64,000 nt of DNA from Pedobacter sp. MC2016-24 (GTDB lineage: Bacteria; Bacteroidota; Bacteroidia; Sphingobacteriales; Sphingobacteriaceae), in assembly GCF_015223055.1 (NCBI RefSeq), contig NZ_JADFBX010000001.1, positions 248,001 through 312,000 on the forward strand, in the 5' to 3' direction. The notes below the pieces were generated by a model. That model did no database searches. It was not told the DNA's origin and worked only from the letters and a program-made list of their open reading frames with translations. Positions 1 through 9,246 of this stretch are shown one piece after another. The first letter of the stretch is position 1; each line of letters begins with the position of its first letter. The translations under genes and the position numbers were made by a program.

Positions 1-1148
1 CTTGCTCCCGCGCCAATGATCTCTTTCAGTTTCTTATGTAATTCTTCACCTCTCAGGTTTTTTCCGATTATTTTTCCATTCGGATCAACAAGGAAGTTTT
101 GAGGAATAGATCTGATGCCATATTGCTTGGCTACAGCATTACTCCAGCCATTTAAATCAGACAACTGGGTCCATTTCAGGTTATCCTTTTCAATGGCGCC
201 TAACCAGGCTTCTTTTTTACCAGGGTTGTCTAAAGAAATACCCAGTACTGTGAAATTTTTGTCTTTATATTGATTGTAAGCGTCAACTACATTTGGATTC
301 TCCGCACGGCAAGGACCACACCATGATGCCCAGAAATCGATCAGTACATACTTACCTTTAAAAGAAGCTAGTGACACTGGCTTGTCATTGACATCGTTTT
401 GAGTGAATTCTGGTGCCATTGCACCAATCGAGGTAGCTCTTGCAGATTCAATTTGTTTCGCAAATGCAACACCTGCATCACTTTTTTGCAAATCAGCAGA
501 TAGTCCTTTGAAAATCGGTTCTACCGTATTTACATCGATACTGCTACCAGAGATTTCTGTCAGCGCAACTAAACTAAAGTATGAAGCTGGCTTTTCTTTA
601 ATGAATTTATTTTGCAGGGCTTTCTTTTCAGCTGCAGCCTTTTGGTAACGGGCAGTTAATTCTTTCCTGAAAGCTTCATCTTTTTGTTTTTCAGCAGGAG
701 CAGCAGCATATTCTTTATCTACCGCATCCATTGCTTTCTGAGCAGCAGATAAGTAGGCCTGGTAAGCAAGGAATTCCTGATTTAATTTTGATCCGCTGAT
801 ACTTGCCTGTTCCACTAAATCTTTAGCATTTACATTGATCAATCCTTTTTCAAGATAAAGATCCAGTACATCTGCATTTTCAGACCTGGAAAGTTTAGCT
901 ATACCTTCAAGCTTATGGTCTACAATCAGTTTTGCTTTGATTGGTTTTACAGCTGTTCCTTTAAATTGAAAAGCGCCTTTATTTAAAACTGTTGAGTCTA
1001 AGACATTTTTACCATCTAGTCTGTAAGTCAAATAAACTTTTGCAGGTTGTTGCTCATTAGTTAGCATCCCCTTTAAAGTAAACTCAGGAGTTTGGGCTGA
1101 TACGATTGCCGGTGCAAGCATTAAAGCTGCCAGTGTTAGTTTTTTCAT
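1..1148 (-). CDS. TlpA-family thioredoxin-like protein with DUF4369 domain (3' end cut by window)
   Basis: Secreted or periplasmic thiol-disulfide oxidoreductase of the AhpC/TSA-TlpA type common in Bacteroidota. The ATG at 1148 opens a signal peptide (MKKLTLAALMLAPAIVSA, then QTPEF). Next comes a DUF4369-like N-terminal half, an Ala/Lys-rich helical stretch, and a C-terminal thioredoxin fold with the motif WASWCGPCRAENP near 280-300. About 382 residues are visible; the stop lies before base 1, and the sequence NLRGEEL near the end matches the C-terminus of its paralogues, so only a few residues are missing. Two paralogues occur in this window (47901-49061 and 63576-64000). The substrate is unknown; such proteins often sit at the end of SusCD operons. 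Family assignment is firm, role is inferred. Confidence 0.9.
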   Translation of the reverse strand, partial: MKKLTLAALMLAPAIVSAQTPEFTLKGMLTNEQQPAKVYLTYRLDGKNVLDSTVLNKGAFQFKGTAVKPIKAKLIVDHKLEGIAKLSRSENADVLDLYLEKGLINVNAKDLVEQASISGSKLNQEFLAYQAYLSAAQKAMDAVDKEYAAAPAEKQKDEAFRKELTARYQKAAAEKKALQNKFIKEKPASYFSLVALTEISGSSIDVNTVEPIFKGLSADLQKSDAGVAFAKQIESARATSIGAMAPEFTQNDVNDKPVSLASFKGKYVLIDFWASWCGPCRAENPNVVDAYNQYKDKNFTVLGISLDNPGKKEAWLGAIEKDNLKWTQLSDLNGWSNAVAKQYGIRSIPQNFLVDPNGKIIGKNLRGEELHKKLKEIIGAGA

Positions 1149-1183
1149 AATTTTGAAATATGAATCTGGTTAGTTATTCAATA

Positions 1184-1191
1184 CAAACTTA
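1184..1191 (-). promoter_or_regulatory. Bacteroidota -7 box for the TlpA-like gene
   Basis: On the minus strand this reads TAAGTTTG, a perfect match to the Bacteroidota -7 consensus TAnnTTTG, 35 bases before the ATG at 1148. I could not find a convincing -33 TTG at the usual distance, so this rests on the -7 box and its position alone. Confidence 0.4.
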
Positions 1192-1272
1192 TCACTTTTA
1201 AAAGAACTTGTAAATGGTCCCGGCCCCTGGGTACTTACGGAAAAGGTTAGAAACCTAACCTTAAAAATGGAT

Positions 1273-1329
1273 AAAAAAAATAATACGTTGTTTAAAAAAT
1301 CACTTTGGAGTTATTTAAACAACGTATTA
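1273..1329 (-). terminator. Rho-independent terminator of the RND efflux operon
   Basis: A 16-bp perfect inverted repeat (arms 1281-1296 and 1314-1329, arm TAATACGTTGTTTAAA) encloses a 17-base loop. On the minus strand it is followed directly by a run of eight T (1273-1280). It lies about 70 bases after the stop of the outer-membrane channel gene, as expected for the end of the tripartite operon. Confidence 0.85.
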
Positions 1330-1401
1330 CTAAAAATGGGATTAAAAATCCAGGCTTGTTTCAGCAAGCGTAACAATCATGTGATCCCCCTAAAATCCCC
1401 C

Positions 1402-2814
1402 TTAATATCCCCCTCCCAGTGTCCGGTAAAGTTCCACTGAAGCGTTCAATTGGGCGGTTTTTAAGGTAGCAAGATCCAATTCACTCTGCAATAAATTGCT
1501 TTGTGCAGTGATCACTTCGAGGTAATTTGCCATCCCGTTTTTAAATAATAAATTGGCATTTTTTACTGCAGTTTGTAATGTGTTAACCCGACTGTTTGCG
1601 ATACTGTATTGTTGCTTTAATTTGTCTTGTTTAATCAACTCATCAGAAACCTCAGCTACAGCAGTTAATACGGTTTGTCTAAATTGCAAAACTGCCTTTT
1701 CACGCTCTACTTTAGACACTTCGAATTGTGTCTTCAATTCCTTATGCTGAAATATAGGTTGTGTGATACCACCAGTTACGATGCCAAATAAGGAAGCAGG
1801 TACGTTAAACCAATTGCTGGCTTTAAAAGAGTTTAAACCGCCGCTCGCTGTGATGTTTAGCGTCGGATACATGTTCGCTTTATTTACACCCACTTTTGCA
1901 TTGGCGATGGTTAAAGCAAGTTCTGAAGCTTTAACATCGGGTCTGCGATTGACCATGACCGATGGAATTCCTGCCGATAAGGATTGTGGTACGGTAACCT
2001 GATCTAGCGTCAGCAATCGCTCTACGGCCGCCGGCACTTGTCCGGTCAGAATTCGCAATGCATTTTCCTGTATGCCTAATCCCTGCTCAAGTTGTGGTAT
2101 CAGTTGTGCAGCTACGGTTTGCTGCGCCTCTGCCTGTTGAATAGCCAGTGAGGTCACTTGTCCGGCATCAAATTGGATGTGGATAATACGTAGTGTACTG
2201 TCATTTAATGCCAGGTTCTTTTTAGCAATCGACAGCTGCGCATCCATCATTAATAAATTATAATAGCCCTGTGCTACATTGGCAATCAAACGGGTTTGGA
2301 TGGCTTTTTTTGCTTCCTGACTTTGCAGGTAAGTCGCAAATGCACCTTGTTTCCTGCTGCGTATTTTTCCCCAGATATCAGCTTCCCAGCTTATTCCCAG
2401 GTTGGCATTGTAATCCTCAATATGACTGGTACCCAGGAACTGGCTCGAACTTAAACCATTCAGACTATTGTCTGAAGGCCTGTTGGAACTTCCGGTAACC
2501 TGAAAGTTGAGTGAAGGAATATTTCCGAGTCTGGATTGTTTAAACAACAATTCTGAAGCCTCTATGTTCTTCAATGCAATCTGCAGATCATAATTCTTCA
2601 ATAAAGCGGTATCGATTAATTTACGCAGTTCTGCCTGAGCAATAAACTGGTTGAGTGGAACAGATGCGATTCCAGATGTATCTGTAGGGTTTTCAGCCCC
2701 CCTGAATGATTCAGGGATGGCTGATTTAGGTACCACAATATCCTTTGATACTTTACAGGCGCTTAAAAAGACGACCAGTATTAAAAAAGCATATGGATTT
2801 ATATATCGTTTCAT
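1402..2814 (-). CDS. Outer-membrane efflux lipoprotein (TolC/OprM, NodT family)
   Basis: Outer-membrane channel of a tripartite RND efflux system. The 470-residue protein opens with a lipoprotein signal peptide ending in LSAC (lipidated Cys20), followed by the two repeated OEP domains, rich in coiled-coil heptads such as the QQAEAQQTV segment, as in OprM-like factors. It ends with the usual second-repeat helix (LATLKTAQLNASVELYRTLGGGY). It is the last gene of the operon, 10 bases after the pump gene, and is followed by a strong terminator. Length and layout are normal for the family. Substrate specificity cannot be read from sequence. Confidence 0.93.
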   Translation of the reverse strand: MKRYINPYAFLILVVFLSACKVSKDIVVPKSAIPESFRGAENPTDTSGIASVPLNQFIAQAELRKLIDTALLKNYDLQIALKNIEASELLFKQSRLGNIPSLNFQVTGSSNRPSDNSLNGLSSSQFLGTSHIEDYNANLGISWEADIWGKIRSRKQGAFATYLQSQEAKKAIQTRLIANVAQGYYNLLMMDAQLSIAKKNLALNDSTLRIIHIQFDAGQVTSLAIQQAEAQQTVAAQLIPQLEQGLGIQENALRILTGQVPAAVERLLTLDQVTVPQSLSAGIPSVMVNRRPDVKASELALTIANAKVGVNKANMYPTLNITASGGLNSFKASNWFNVPASLFGIVTGGITQPIFQHKELKTQFEVSKVEREKAVLQFRQTVLTAVAEVSDELIKQDKLKQQYSIANSRVNTLQTAVKNANLLFKNGMANYLEVITAQSNLLQSELDLATLKTAQLNASVELYRTLGGGY

Positions 2815-2824
2815 TTTTTTTTAA

Positions 2825-5800
2825 TTAATTAGTATGCAATGCAAGTGCTTCGGTTTCCAATCTGTTTCCATGATCGTTCTCTTCCAACGAATTTTCGGAA
2901 TTCGGCACTTTAAATGGCGCACCGGTAATCCGTTCTTGTAGGTGCTGGAAGATGACAAATAGAACAGGTATGATAAAGAGTCCGAGTATAACTCCAGAGA
3001 CCATCCCCCCTGCTGCACCAATACTGATGGAGTGGTTACCCTGAGCAGATGGGCCTGTTGCAATACTCATTGGAAATAAACCAAATACGAAGGCCAGTGA
3101 GGTCATGATGATCGGTCGGATCCGCAACCTTGCGGCTTCAATTGCCGCTTCGACCAAACCAATACCTGCCTTACGCCTTTGTACTGCAAATTCAACAATC
3201 AGAATCGCGTTTTTAGCCAATAGGCCAATAAGCATGATCAGTGCGACCTGCACATAGATGTTATTTTCAATTCCTGTTAACCCAAGTACCACAAAGACAC
3301 CTAAAATCCCTGTAGGAATAGAAAGTATAACTGCCAGCGGTAATAAATAACTTTCGTATTGTGCAGATAACAAGAAATATACAAATACCAGACACAGGAT
3401 AAAGATTACGGTAGACTGGCCACCTGAAGAGATCTCTTCCCGGGTTTGACCAGAGAATTCATAAGCAAATCCAGCTGGCAATTCCTCCTTAGCAGTTTCT
3501 TCAATGGCCCTGATGGCATCACCAGAACTATATCCCGGCTTAGGAATGGCGTTGATCTGAATAGAGTTAAAGAGGTTGTAACGGGATGCTGTTTCAGAAC
3601 CAAATACGCGGGTCAATTTAACCAGTGTATTGATGGGCACCATTTCTCCGGTTTTACTTTTCACAAAGACCCGGTCAATAGATGCCGGATCGGTTCTGTC
3701 TGCGATATCGGCCTGTACCACTACCCTATAATATTTACCAAAACGGTTAAAATCAGAGGCCTGGGCGCTACCAAAATAAGCCTGCATGGTTTGCAAAATA
3801 TCTTTTACGTTTACACCAAGCTGGTTCGCTTTATCATCGTTAACATCCAGTTGCAGCTGTGGATAATCTGCTTTAAATGAAGTAAATGCAAAGGCGATTT
3901 CTTTTTTCTGCATCAGTTTACCAATAAAATTATTGGCCACCCCACTAAATTTATCTAGTTTACCGCCTGTTTTGTCCTGCAATACCAGGTCCAAAGCTTC
4001 CACATTACTAAAACCAGGAACTGTTGGAAAGCTAAATACAAAGAAAGTACCACCAGATAAGGCGCCTAATTTACCTCTGATCTGATCTTGTATCGCATTG
4101 ATGTCTTTTAACTCGCCCCGTTCCTTATTAGGTTTCAACAACACAAAAACAATAGCTGCTGATGGACTATTTGAGGTGGTTAACAAATTGAAACCAGGAA
4201 TAGAGGTAACAAATCTTGCCGATGGCAGGGCACTTAATTCATCCTCAGCTTTTTTCATCAGTTCTGTTGTACCATTCAAAGATGTACCTGATGGTGTTGA
4301 AACTGCGATTGCTATAAAACCTTGATCTTCAGTCGGAATAAAGCCAGACTTCGTGTTTTGCATTAAATACACTGTAGCTAAGATTACGATGGCAAGACCA
4401 CCCATGCTGATCCACTTGTGGTTGATCAGAAATCTCACTCCACCAAGATATCGCCTGGTCATCGAATTGAAACTGCTGTTAAATCCAGCATAAAACTTTT
4501 GTAAAAAGCCTTTTTGAGGCGCTTTCGTTCCGTCAGCATTTGTATGGTTGCTTTTTAGAAATAACGCCGCCAGAGCTGGACTTAAGGTTAAGGCGTTTAC
4601 GGCAGAGATCACAATTGCAATCGACATGGTGAAGGCAAATTGCCTGTAAAAAATACCAGTGGACCCTGTCATAAAGCCAACAGGAAGGAACACAGCGGCC
4701 ATAACAAGCGTAATCGATATAATTGCACCAGTAATCTCATGCATGGCTTCGGTAGTGGCAGCTTTTGGTGAGAGGTTTTTGTGCTCCATCTTGGCATGTA
4801 CCGCTTCGACGACCACAATCGCATCATCTACCACAATACCAATGGCCAGTACCAGTGCAAATAAGGTTAGGAGATTAATTGAGAATCCAAATAGATTCAT
4901 AAAGAAAAATGTACCCAGGATCGCTACTGGAACTGCTATTGCCGGAATCAGCGTAGACCTGAAATCTTGTAAGAAGATAAATACCACGATAAATACGAGG
5001 ATAAAAGCTTCGATCAGGGTGTGTACCACTTGTTCAATAGATTCATCAAGCGCTGTTTTGGTCCTGTAGAACTGGTTGTATTTAATCCCATCGGGAAAAT
5101 CCTTAGCGGCTTTTTCCATGAGTTTATCCACTGCAATCTGAATTTCGTTGGCATTGGAACCAGCCAACTGAATCAGACCAATAACAATCCCTGTTTTTCC
5201 ATTTAAATGAGTTGTACTGGTATATGAATAAGCACCAAGCTCAACACGGGCTACATCTTTTAAGCGCAGTACAGATCCATCTGAATTGGCACGAATGGCG
5301 ATGTTTTCATATTCATCCGGTTTGGTCAGCTTTCCTTTGTATTTAATTACATATTCAAACACTTCCTTACTTCTTTCGCCCAATTTACCTGGGGCAGCTT
5401 CTATACTTTTATCCTGTATAGCTGCCATCACCTCTGCGGGGGTAATGCCATAAGTAGCCATCTGGCTGGGGTTCAGCCAAACCCGCATGGAATAATCTTT
5501 CACTCCTCCAAATATAGAGGCTGATCCAACACCTGGAATCCTTTTGATTTCAGGGATGATATTGATCTGGGCATAGTTGGCTACGAAAGTCTGATCGTAC
5601 TTTTTCAGATCCTCACTGTAAATACCGATTGCCCCGATAAAACTGTTTTGTTGTTTTGAAGTAGTAATCCCTTGCTGTACAACCTCTGTAGGCAGCTGAC
5701 TGGTAGCTTGTGCCACACGGTTCTGAACATTTACAGCTGCCTGATCAGGATTAGTTCCCTGTTTAAAGTAAACGGTAATCGCCAGTGTACCATCATTACT

Positions 5801-6046
5801 TGCTGTGGAACTCATATAGCTCATGTTCTCCACACCATTGATGGATTCTTCCAGTGAAGGTGCTACCGAGCGCAATACGGTTTCGGCGTTGGCACCCGGA
5901 TATACTGCAGATACCAGTACCGCCGGAGGTGCTATATCAGGAAATTGCTGTAAAGGCAATTTGGTTAAGCCAAGTATCCCAACAATCACCAGTAAAATGG
6001 AGATCACAGTGGAAAGTACCGGCCTTTCAATAAATTTTTGAAACAT
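2825..6046 (-). CDS. RND multidrug efflux permease, HAE1 (AcrB-like) family
   Basis: Inner-membrane proton-driven pump. At 1073 residues it has the usual AcrB length with 12 membrane segments: an N-terminal TM helix (VLSTVISILLVIVGILG), a large periplasmic porter domain, a TM2-TM6 block, a second periplasmic loop, and TM8-TM12. The paired proton-relay aspartates are present in TM4 (GIVVDDAIVVVE, about residue 400) and the TM10 lysine in LLAKNAILIVEF. The conserved amino-terminal FIERPVLS motif is intact. It lies between the adaptor gene (24 bases upstream) and the OMF gene (10 bases downstream), so the three are co-transcribed. Control is probably by the TetR regulator at 7359-7958. Confidence 0.96.
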   Translation of the reverse strand: MFQKFIERPVLSTVISILLVIVGILGLTKLPLQQFPDIAPPAVLVSAVYPGANAETVLRSVAPSLEESINGVENMSYMSSTASNDGTLAITVYFKQGTNPDQAAVNVQNRVAQATSQLPTEVVQQGITTSKQQNSFIGAIGIYSEDLKKYDQTFVANYAQINIIPEIKRIPGVGSASIFGGVKDYSMRVWLNPSQMATYGITPAEVMAAIQDKSIEAAPGKLGERSKEVFEYVIKYKGKLTKPDEYENIAIRANSDGSVLRLKDVARVELGAYSYTSTTHLNGKTGIVIGLIQLAGSNANEIQIAVDKLMEKAAKDFPDGIKYNQFYRTKTALDESIEQVVHTLIEAFILVFIVVFIFLQDFRSTLIPAIAVPVAILGTFFFMNLFGFSINLLTLFALVLAIGIVVDDAIVVVEAVHAKMEHKNLSPKAATTEAMHEITGAIISITLVMAAVFLPVGFMTGSTGIFYRQFAFTMSIAIVISAVNALTLSPALAALFLKSNHTNADGTKAPQKGFLQKFYAGFNSSFNSMTRRYLGGVRFLINHKWISMGGLAIVILATVYLMQNTKSGFIPTEDQGFIAIAVSTPSGTSLNGTTELMKKAEDELSALPSARFVTSIPGFNLLTTSNSPSAAIVFVLLKPNKERGELKDINAIQDQIRGKLGALSGGTFFVFSFPTVPGFSNVEALDLVLQDKTGGKLDKFSGVANNFIGKLMQKKEIAFAFTSFKADYPQLQLDVNDDKANQLGVNVKDILQTMQAYFGSAQASDFNRFGKYYRVVVQADIADRTDPASIDRVFVKSKTGEMVPINTLVKLTRVFGSETASRYNLFNSIQINAIPKPGYSSGDAIRAIEETAKEELPAGFAYEFSGQTREEISSGGQSTVIFILCLVFVYFLLSAQYESYLLPLAVILSIPTGILGVFVVLGLTGIENNIYVQVALIMLIGLLAKNAILIVEFAVQRRKAGIGLVEAAIEAARLRIRPIIMTSLAFVFGLFPMSIATGPSAQGNHSISIGAAGGMVSGVILGLFIIPVLFVIFQHLQERITGAPFKVPNSENSLEENDHGNRLETEALALHTN

Positions 6047-6070
6047 GACTTTAATCTTAATTGATATGTA

Positions 6071-7201
6071 TTATTTTTTTACAACAGCTACTTTATCGGT
6101 AGCTTTTTGAGGTGTAATTACAGTGCCTTCCTGTAAATGGTCCAGTCCGCTCAAAACAATCTGATCACCAGCTTTTACACCATCTTTAACCAAGTAATCT
6201 GTTCCCTTTTTTCCCAGGATAGATATGGCCTGTCTTTTCACCTTATTGCTATCTGCAACTGCAAAGACAAAGATTTTGTCTTGTACTTCCATGGTTGCGG
6301 ACTGAGGGATTACCAGTGCATTTTCATGCTGCAGGCTCAAACGGATCTTTCCGGTATTACCCGAGCGGATTAGTCCTTGAGGATTTGGAAAACTTGCCCT
6401 TACGGTAATTGAACCCGTATTTTTGTCAAATTGTCCATCGATCACATCGATTTTTCCTGTCTTAGCGTAAGCTGTACCGTCTGCCAGTAATAGGGTTACT
6501 GCAGGAAGTTTTTTCAACTTGTCATTAAGCGTCTGACCAGGGTATTGATCTTTAAAATTCACAAAATCTTTCTCTCCCAATGCGAAATAAACATGCACAT
6601 CGTGTACATCAGACAATTGTGTTAAAGCTTCTACATCCGCAGGACCTACCAGGCTTCCGCGTTTCTTTTGTAATCTACCAATGTAACCACTTACCGGTGC
6701 TTTAATTAAGGTATAGCCCAGATTAATAGACGCGGTAGATACGCTTGCTTTGGCCTGTTCAATATTTGCTTTAGCTGCCTGAGCAGTTGCTTTTGCAGAT
6801 TTTAATTGAAATTCTGAAATAACTTTATTCTGTACCAGTGGTGTTAAGCGTTCTACTTCAAGTTGTGCATTCACCATGGCTGCTTCGGCAGCATGTTGTG
6901 CTGCAATTGCATTGTTTAATGCAGCGCGATATACCTGTTCATTAATTTTAAATATAGGCTGACCGGCATTTACCAATGCACCTTCATCAACAAATACCTG
7001 ATCCAGTGTACCGGTTACTTGCGGACGTATTTCCACGTTAACGGTACCTTCTATAGATGCAGGATATTCCTGAAAAGTAGTTTCTGTACCTGAAACCACA
7101 CTGGCGACAGGTAATGATGGTGGTGCAGGTGGTGGAGCTTGCGGGTTTTTACCCGAACATGCTACTAAAAATAAAACAGAGAGTAAAAGTATTGATTTCA
7201 T
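6071..7201 (-). CDS. RND efflux periplasmic adaptor lipoprotein (membrane fusion protein)
   Basis: Links the inner-membrane pump to the outer-membrane channel. I place the start at the ATG at 7201 because it gives a clean lipoprotein signal peptide (MKSILLLSVLFLVAC). An ATG 20 codons upstream (7261) would add an unlikely hydrophilic leader and put a regulator palindrome inside the gene. After a Pro-rich linker the order is typical of the AcrA/MexA family: lipoyl half-motifs (ASIEGTVNVEIRPQVTG and APVSGYIGRL) around an alpha-hairpin rich in Ala, then beta-barrel and membrane-proximal domains. The protein is 376 residues from this start. It is the first gene of the efflux operon, with two TetR-type palindromes before it. 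Confidence 0.93.
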   Translation of the reverse strand: MKSILLLSVLFLVACSGKNPQAPPPAPPSLPVASVVSGTETTFQEYPASIEGTVNVEIRPQVTGTLDQVFVDEGALVNAGQPIFKINEQVYRAALNNAIAAQHAAEAAMVNAQLEVERLTPLVQNKVISEFQLKSAKATAQAAKANIEQAKASVSTASINLGYTLIKAPVSGYIGRLQKKRGSLVGPADVEALTQLSDVHDVHVYFALGEKDFVNFKDQYPGQTLNDKLKKLPAVTLLLADGTAYAKTGKIDVIDGQFDKNTGSITVRASFPNPQGLIRSGNTGKIRLSLQHENALVIPQSATMEVQDKIFVFAVADSNKVKRQAISILGKKGTDYLVKDGVKAGDQIVLSGLDHLQEGTVITPQKATDKVAVVKK

Positions 7202-7217
7202 AACGTAATTAGATTGT

Positions 7218-7230
7218 TTAACAGTGTTAA
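7218..7230. promoter_or_regulatory. Putative TetR operator, proximal copy
   Basis: The sequence TTAACAGTGTTAA is a 6+1+6 palindrome, identical to the one at 7303-7315. It lies 17 bases before the adaptor start at 7201. The centre-to-centre distance of the two copies is 85 bases, close to eight helical turns. Binding by the neighbouring TetR protein is inferred. Confidence 0.6.
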
Positions 7231-7302
7231 TTAACTGTGAAGAGACGGGTTTGTATTTCATGATTTTATATATTAAAGTTTTTATTAACGTGTATAATCT
7301 AT

Positions 7303-7315
7303 TTAACAGTGTTAA
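7303..7315. promoter_or_regulatory. Putative TetR operator, distal copy
   Basis: Second identical copy of TTAACAGTGTTAA, between the tetR terminator and the adaptor gene, about 100 bases before the adaptor start, where the efflux promoter should lie. Exact identity of two 13-mers in one short intergenic region argues for a real operator pair. Confidence 0.6.
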
Positions 7316-7324
7316 GTAGATGTT

Positions 7325-7349
7325 AAAAAAAGAAGGCTTGTTGAAGCCT
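7325..7349 (-). terminator. Rho-independent terminator after tetR
   Basis: On the minus strand a 6-bp stem (AGGCTT / AAGCCT, arms 7344-7349 and 7334-7339) with a CAAC loop is followed by TTCTTTTTTT, 10 bases after the tetR stop. It separates tetR from the efflux operon although both are on the minus strand. Confidence 0.75.
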
Positions 7350-7358
7350 GATCAGTTA

Positions 7359-7958
7359 TTAATCGTTGATGTATTTTATAATTCCTCTTATGGCATCTTT
7401 TAAAATGCGTTGGTTCATCTCGTCATCCCGGCCTTTGTTAACCAGGTTTATTGAAATTAAACCATGAATAATAGACCAAAATGTATAATACTTCCTGCAG
7501 ATAAAGTCTTCACTAGGCTTGTCAATCGTAATGAGCTTTTCTATCACGTCCCATAACATATCATCTGCCAGTTCAGCTTCAGGCATAGACTTTTTCAACT
7601 CACAACAATTCATGTCTACGCCATACATCAGTTGATAAAGCTCTTTATATTTAAAGGCAAAGTTCCAATAAGCGACCCACATAGCTTCCAATTGCGCTTC
7701 CGGTTTATCATGTAGATTTCTGGCTGTTCTGATCTCTCCCGCCAAAATGATATAACCTTTCCGGGTCAGTTCTAACAGTATCCCCTCTTTATTGGCAAAA
7801 TATTCATAGATGATGGGTGCTGTGTATTCGATTTTATCGGCGATCTTTCGCATACTCAATGCGTTCCAACCATCTTCTTTTACAATCTCAAGGGCAGCAT
7901 CAAGTATATTGAGTCTGGTTTCTTCTTTTAGCCTTGCTATACGTTCTTTACTTCCCAT
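7359..7958 (-). CDS. TetR/AcrR-family transcriptional regulator
   Basis: Likely repressor of the downstream RND efflux operon. The 199-residue protein has the TetR helix-turn-helix at its N-terminus (ILDAALEIVKEDGWNALSMR, then KIADKIEYTAPIIYEYFANKE) and a TetR_C ligand-binding region with Cys-Cys (MNCCELK) in the middle. The ATG at 7958 is chosen. A longer frame could open with TTG at 8003, but that TTG lies inside a perfect -7 box and the added codons would contain an operator-like palindrome. It has its own promoter and terminator, so repressor and pump are separate transcripts. Confidence 0.88.
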   Translation of the reverse strand: MGSKERIARLKEETRLNILDAALEIVKEDGWNALSMRKIADKIEYTAPIIYEYFANKEGILLELTRKGYIILAGEIRTARNLHDKPEAQLEAMWVAYWNFAFKYKELYQLMYGVDMNCCELKKSMPEAELADDMLWDVIEKLITIDKPSEDFICRKYYTFWSIIHGLISINLVNKGRDDEMNQRILKDAIRGIIKYIND

Positions 7959-7986
7959 GGCATTACTTATATCAGATGTAAATAAT

Positions 7987-8008
7987 TTAACACCGTTAGA
8001 CAAATGTA
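7987..8008 (-). promoter_or_regulatory. tetR promoter -7 box overlapped by operator-like palindrome
   Basis: On the minus strand TACATTTG (8001-8008) is a perfect TAnnTTTG -7 box. Immediately downstream lies 7987-7999, reading TTAACACCGTTAG on the plus strand, a degenerate form of the TTAACAGTGTTAA palindromes before the efflux operon. A bound dimer would cover the start of transcription, which suggests weak autorepression. No clear -33 element was found. Confidence 0.5.
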
Positions 8009-8211
8009 TAAACAGTTATAACGATCTGTATCATCGCTTTGTCAACTTACAAAGTTTTGGTAAGTCTAAAATTACAATTATCTTATTATCAGTTTTTTAA
8101 AAAGAAATTGAAGCTTTCATATGATTTACCAAAAGAAGAAAAAATAAAATAAATTGAGCTTATCGCATTTATAGTTGCAATTTAGCGTTCTTAATACGAA
8201 GAGAAATCAGC

Positions 8212-9246
8212 ATGAACAAAACAGTGACATTAAGAGACATAGCCAAAGCACTTAATCTGTCTATTTCAACGATTTCCAAGGCGCTTAACGATAGCCACGA
8301 GATCGGGATAGATACTAAAAATAAAGTCCTCGATTACGCGAAAGCGCATCATTATTCTCCTAATAGAATGGCTAAGGGCTTAAAAGAAGGTAAGAGTCGT
8401 TCTATCGGTGTTGTGGTTTGTTCGCTGGATAACAATGTAATTGCACAGATGCTGGATGGCATTCATAAAGCTACCACAGATAAATCTTACCAAATCATCA
8501 TCATGCAAAGTAAAGAATCGCAGAAGCAGGAACAGGCTTGTATAGAGCTGCTTTATGCTGGTGGTGTGGATGGTATTCTCATTTCCCCTGCCTGCGAAAC
8601 CATAGATTTTAGTTATTTAATTTCTTTGCAGGAATCAGGTTTACCTGTTGTACTGTTTGATCGCCTTATTGATCAGATCAATACCCATAAAGTTGGTGCA
8701 AACAACTTTAAAGGCGCGTATGATGCAACCCAGCATTTAATTGCAAACGGCTATCAAAATATTGCTCATTTAAATACCAATACCATTCTTAATATTGCTA
8801 CCGAGCGTTTAAATGGATATAAAAAAGCATTGTCTGATCATAGTATCCCATACAGACCTGAATTACTCAGATCTTGCGACTATACAGATGCCAATACTTT
8901 AAATGCAGATTTGGAGGAAGCGTTGAAATATTATATGAGTATGGACAATAAACCGGACGCTATATTTACCGCAACGGATCAAATCAGTACCAGATGCCTC
9001 GTATTACTGAATAAGCTCGGCTATAAAATTCCTCATGATGTCGCTTTAATCGGTTTCACAAATACAGAACTGGCTGATGCGTTTAGCCCATCCCTGAGCA
9101 CAGTACATCAGCCAGCCTTTGAAATCGGGCAGCTCGCAGCAGATAAATTAATTTCCCTTATTGAAAAGAAAAATCTATATGAGGCTTACGAGACTGTTTT
9201 GCTTCCTACCCATATTCTGGTCAGGGCATCGTCCCAGATTAAATAA
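8212..9246 (+). CDS. LacI-family transcriptional regulator (probable uronate regulator)
   Basis: 344-residue repressor of the LacI/GalR class. The N-terminal helix-turn-helix and hinge are clear (VTLRDIAKALNLSISTISKA, then HYSPNRMAKGL), followed by a periplasmic-binding-protein-like effector domain (SIGVVVCSLDNNV, DGILISPACE, PVVLFDRLI) and the standard IGFTN and LSTVHQPAFEIGQ motifs. Its stop codon directly abuts the stop of uxaC, so it converges on the glucuronate operon. The position makes a uronate or KDG effector likely. Its own upstream region shows no copy of the palindrome found elsewhere in this block. Confidence 0.9.
   Translation: MNKTVTLRDIAKALNLSISTISKALNDSHEIGIDTKNKVLDYAKAHHYSPNRMAKGLKEGKSRSIGVVVCSLDNNVIAQMLDGIHKATTDKSYQIIIMQSKESQKQEQACIELLYAGGVDGILISPACETIDFSYLISLQESGLPVVLFDRLIDQINTHKVGANNFKGAYDATQHLIANGYQNIAHLNTNTILNIATERLNGYKKALSDHSIPYRPELLRSCDYTDANTLNADLEEALKYYMSMDNKPDAIFTATDQISTRCLVLLNKLGYKIPHDVALIGFTNTELADAFSPSLSTVHQPAFEIGQLAADKLISLIEKKNLYEAYETVLLPTHILVRASSQIK

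Noticed and set aside
3446..3880. A 144-codon plus-strand frame antisense to the RND pump gene
   Set aside because: Mirror frame of a conserved transporter; no start signal or family.
4659..5069. A 136-codon frame rich in Ala, Ser and Thr antisense to the RND pump
   Set aside because: Composition is that of a reverse frame of membrane-helix codons.
7959..8003. TTG start for tetR at 8003, adding 15 residues
   Set aside because: The TTG is part of a perfect -7 box and the extra codons would contain an operator-like palindrome.
8154..8177. Promoter of the first lacI gene (TTG and TATAGTTG)
   Set aside because: The -7 box has one mismatch and the spacer is only 13 bases; not strong enough to call.
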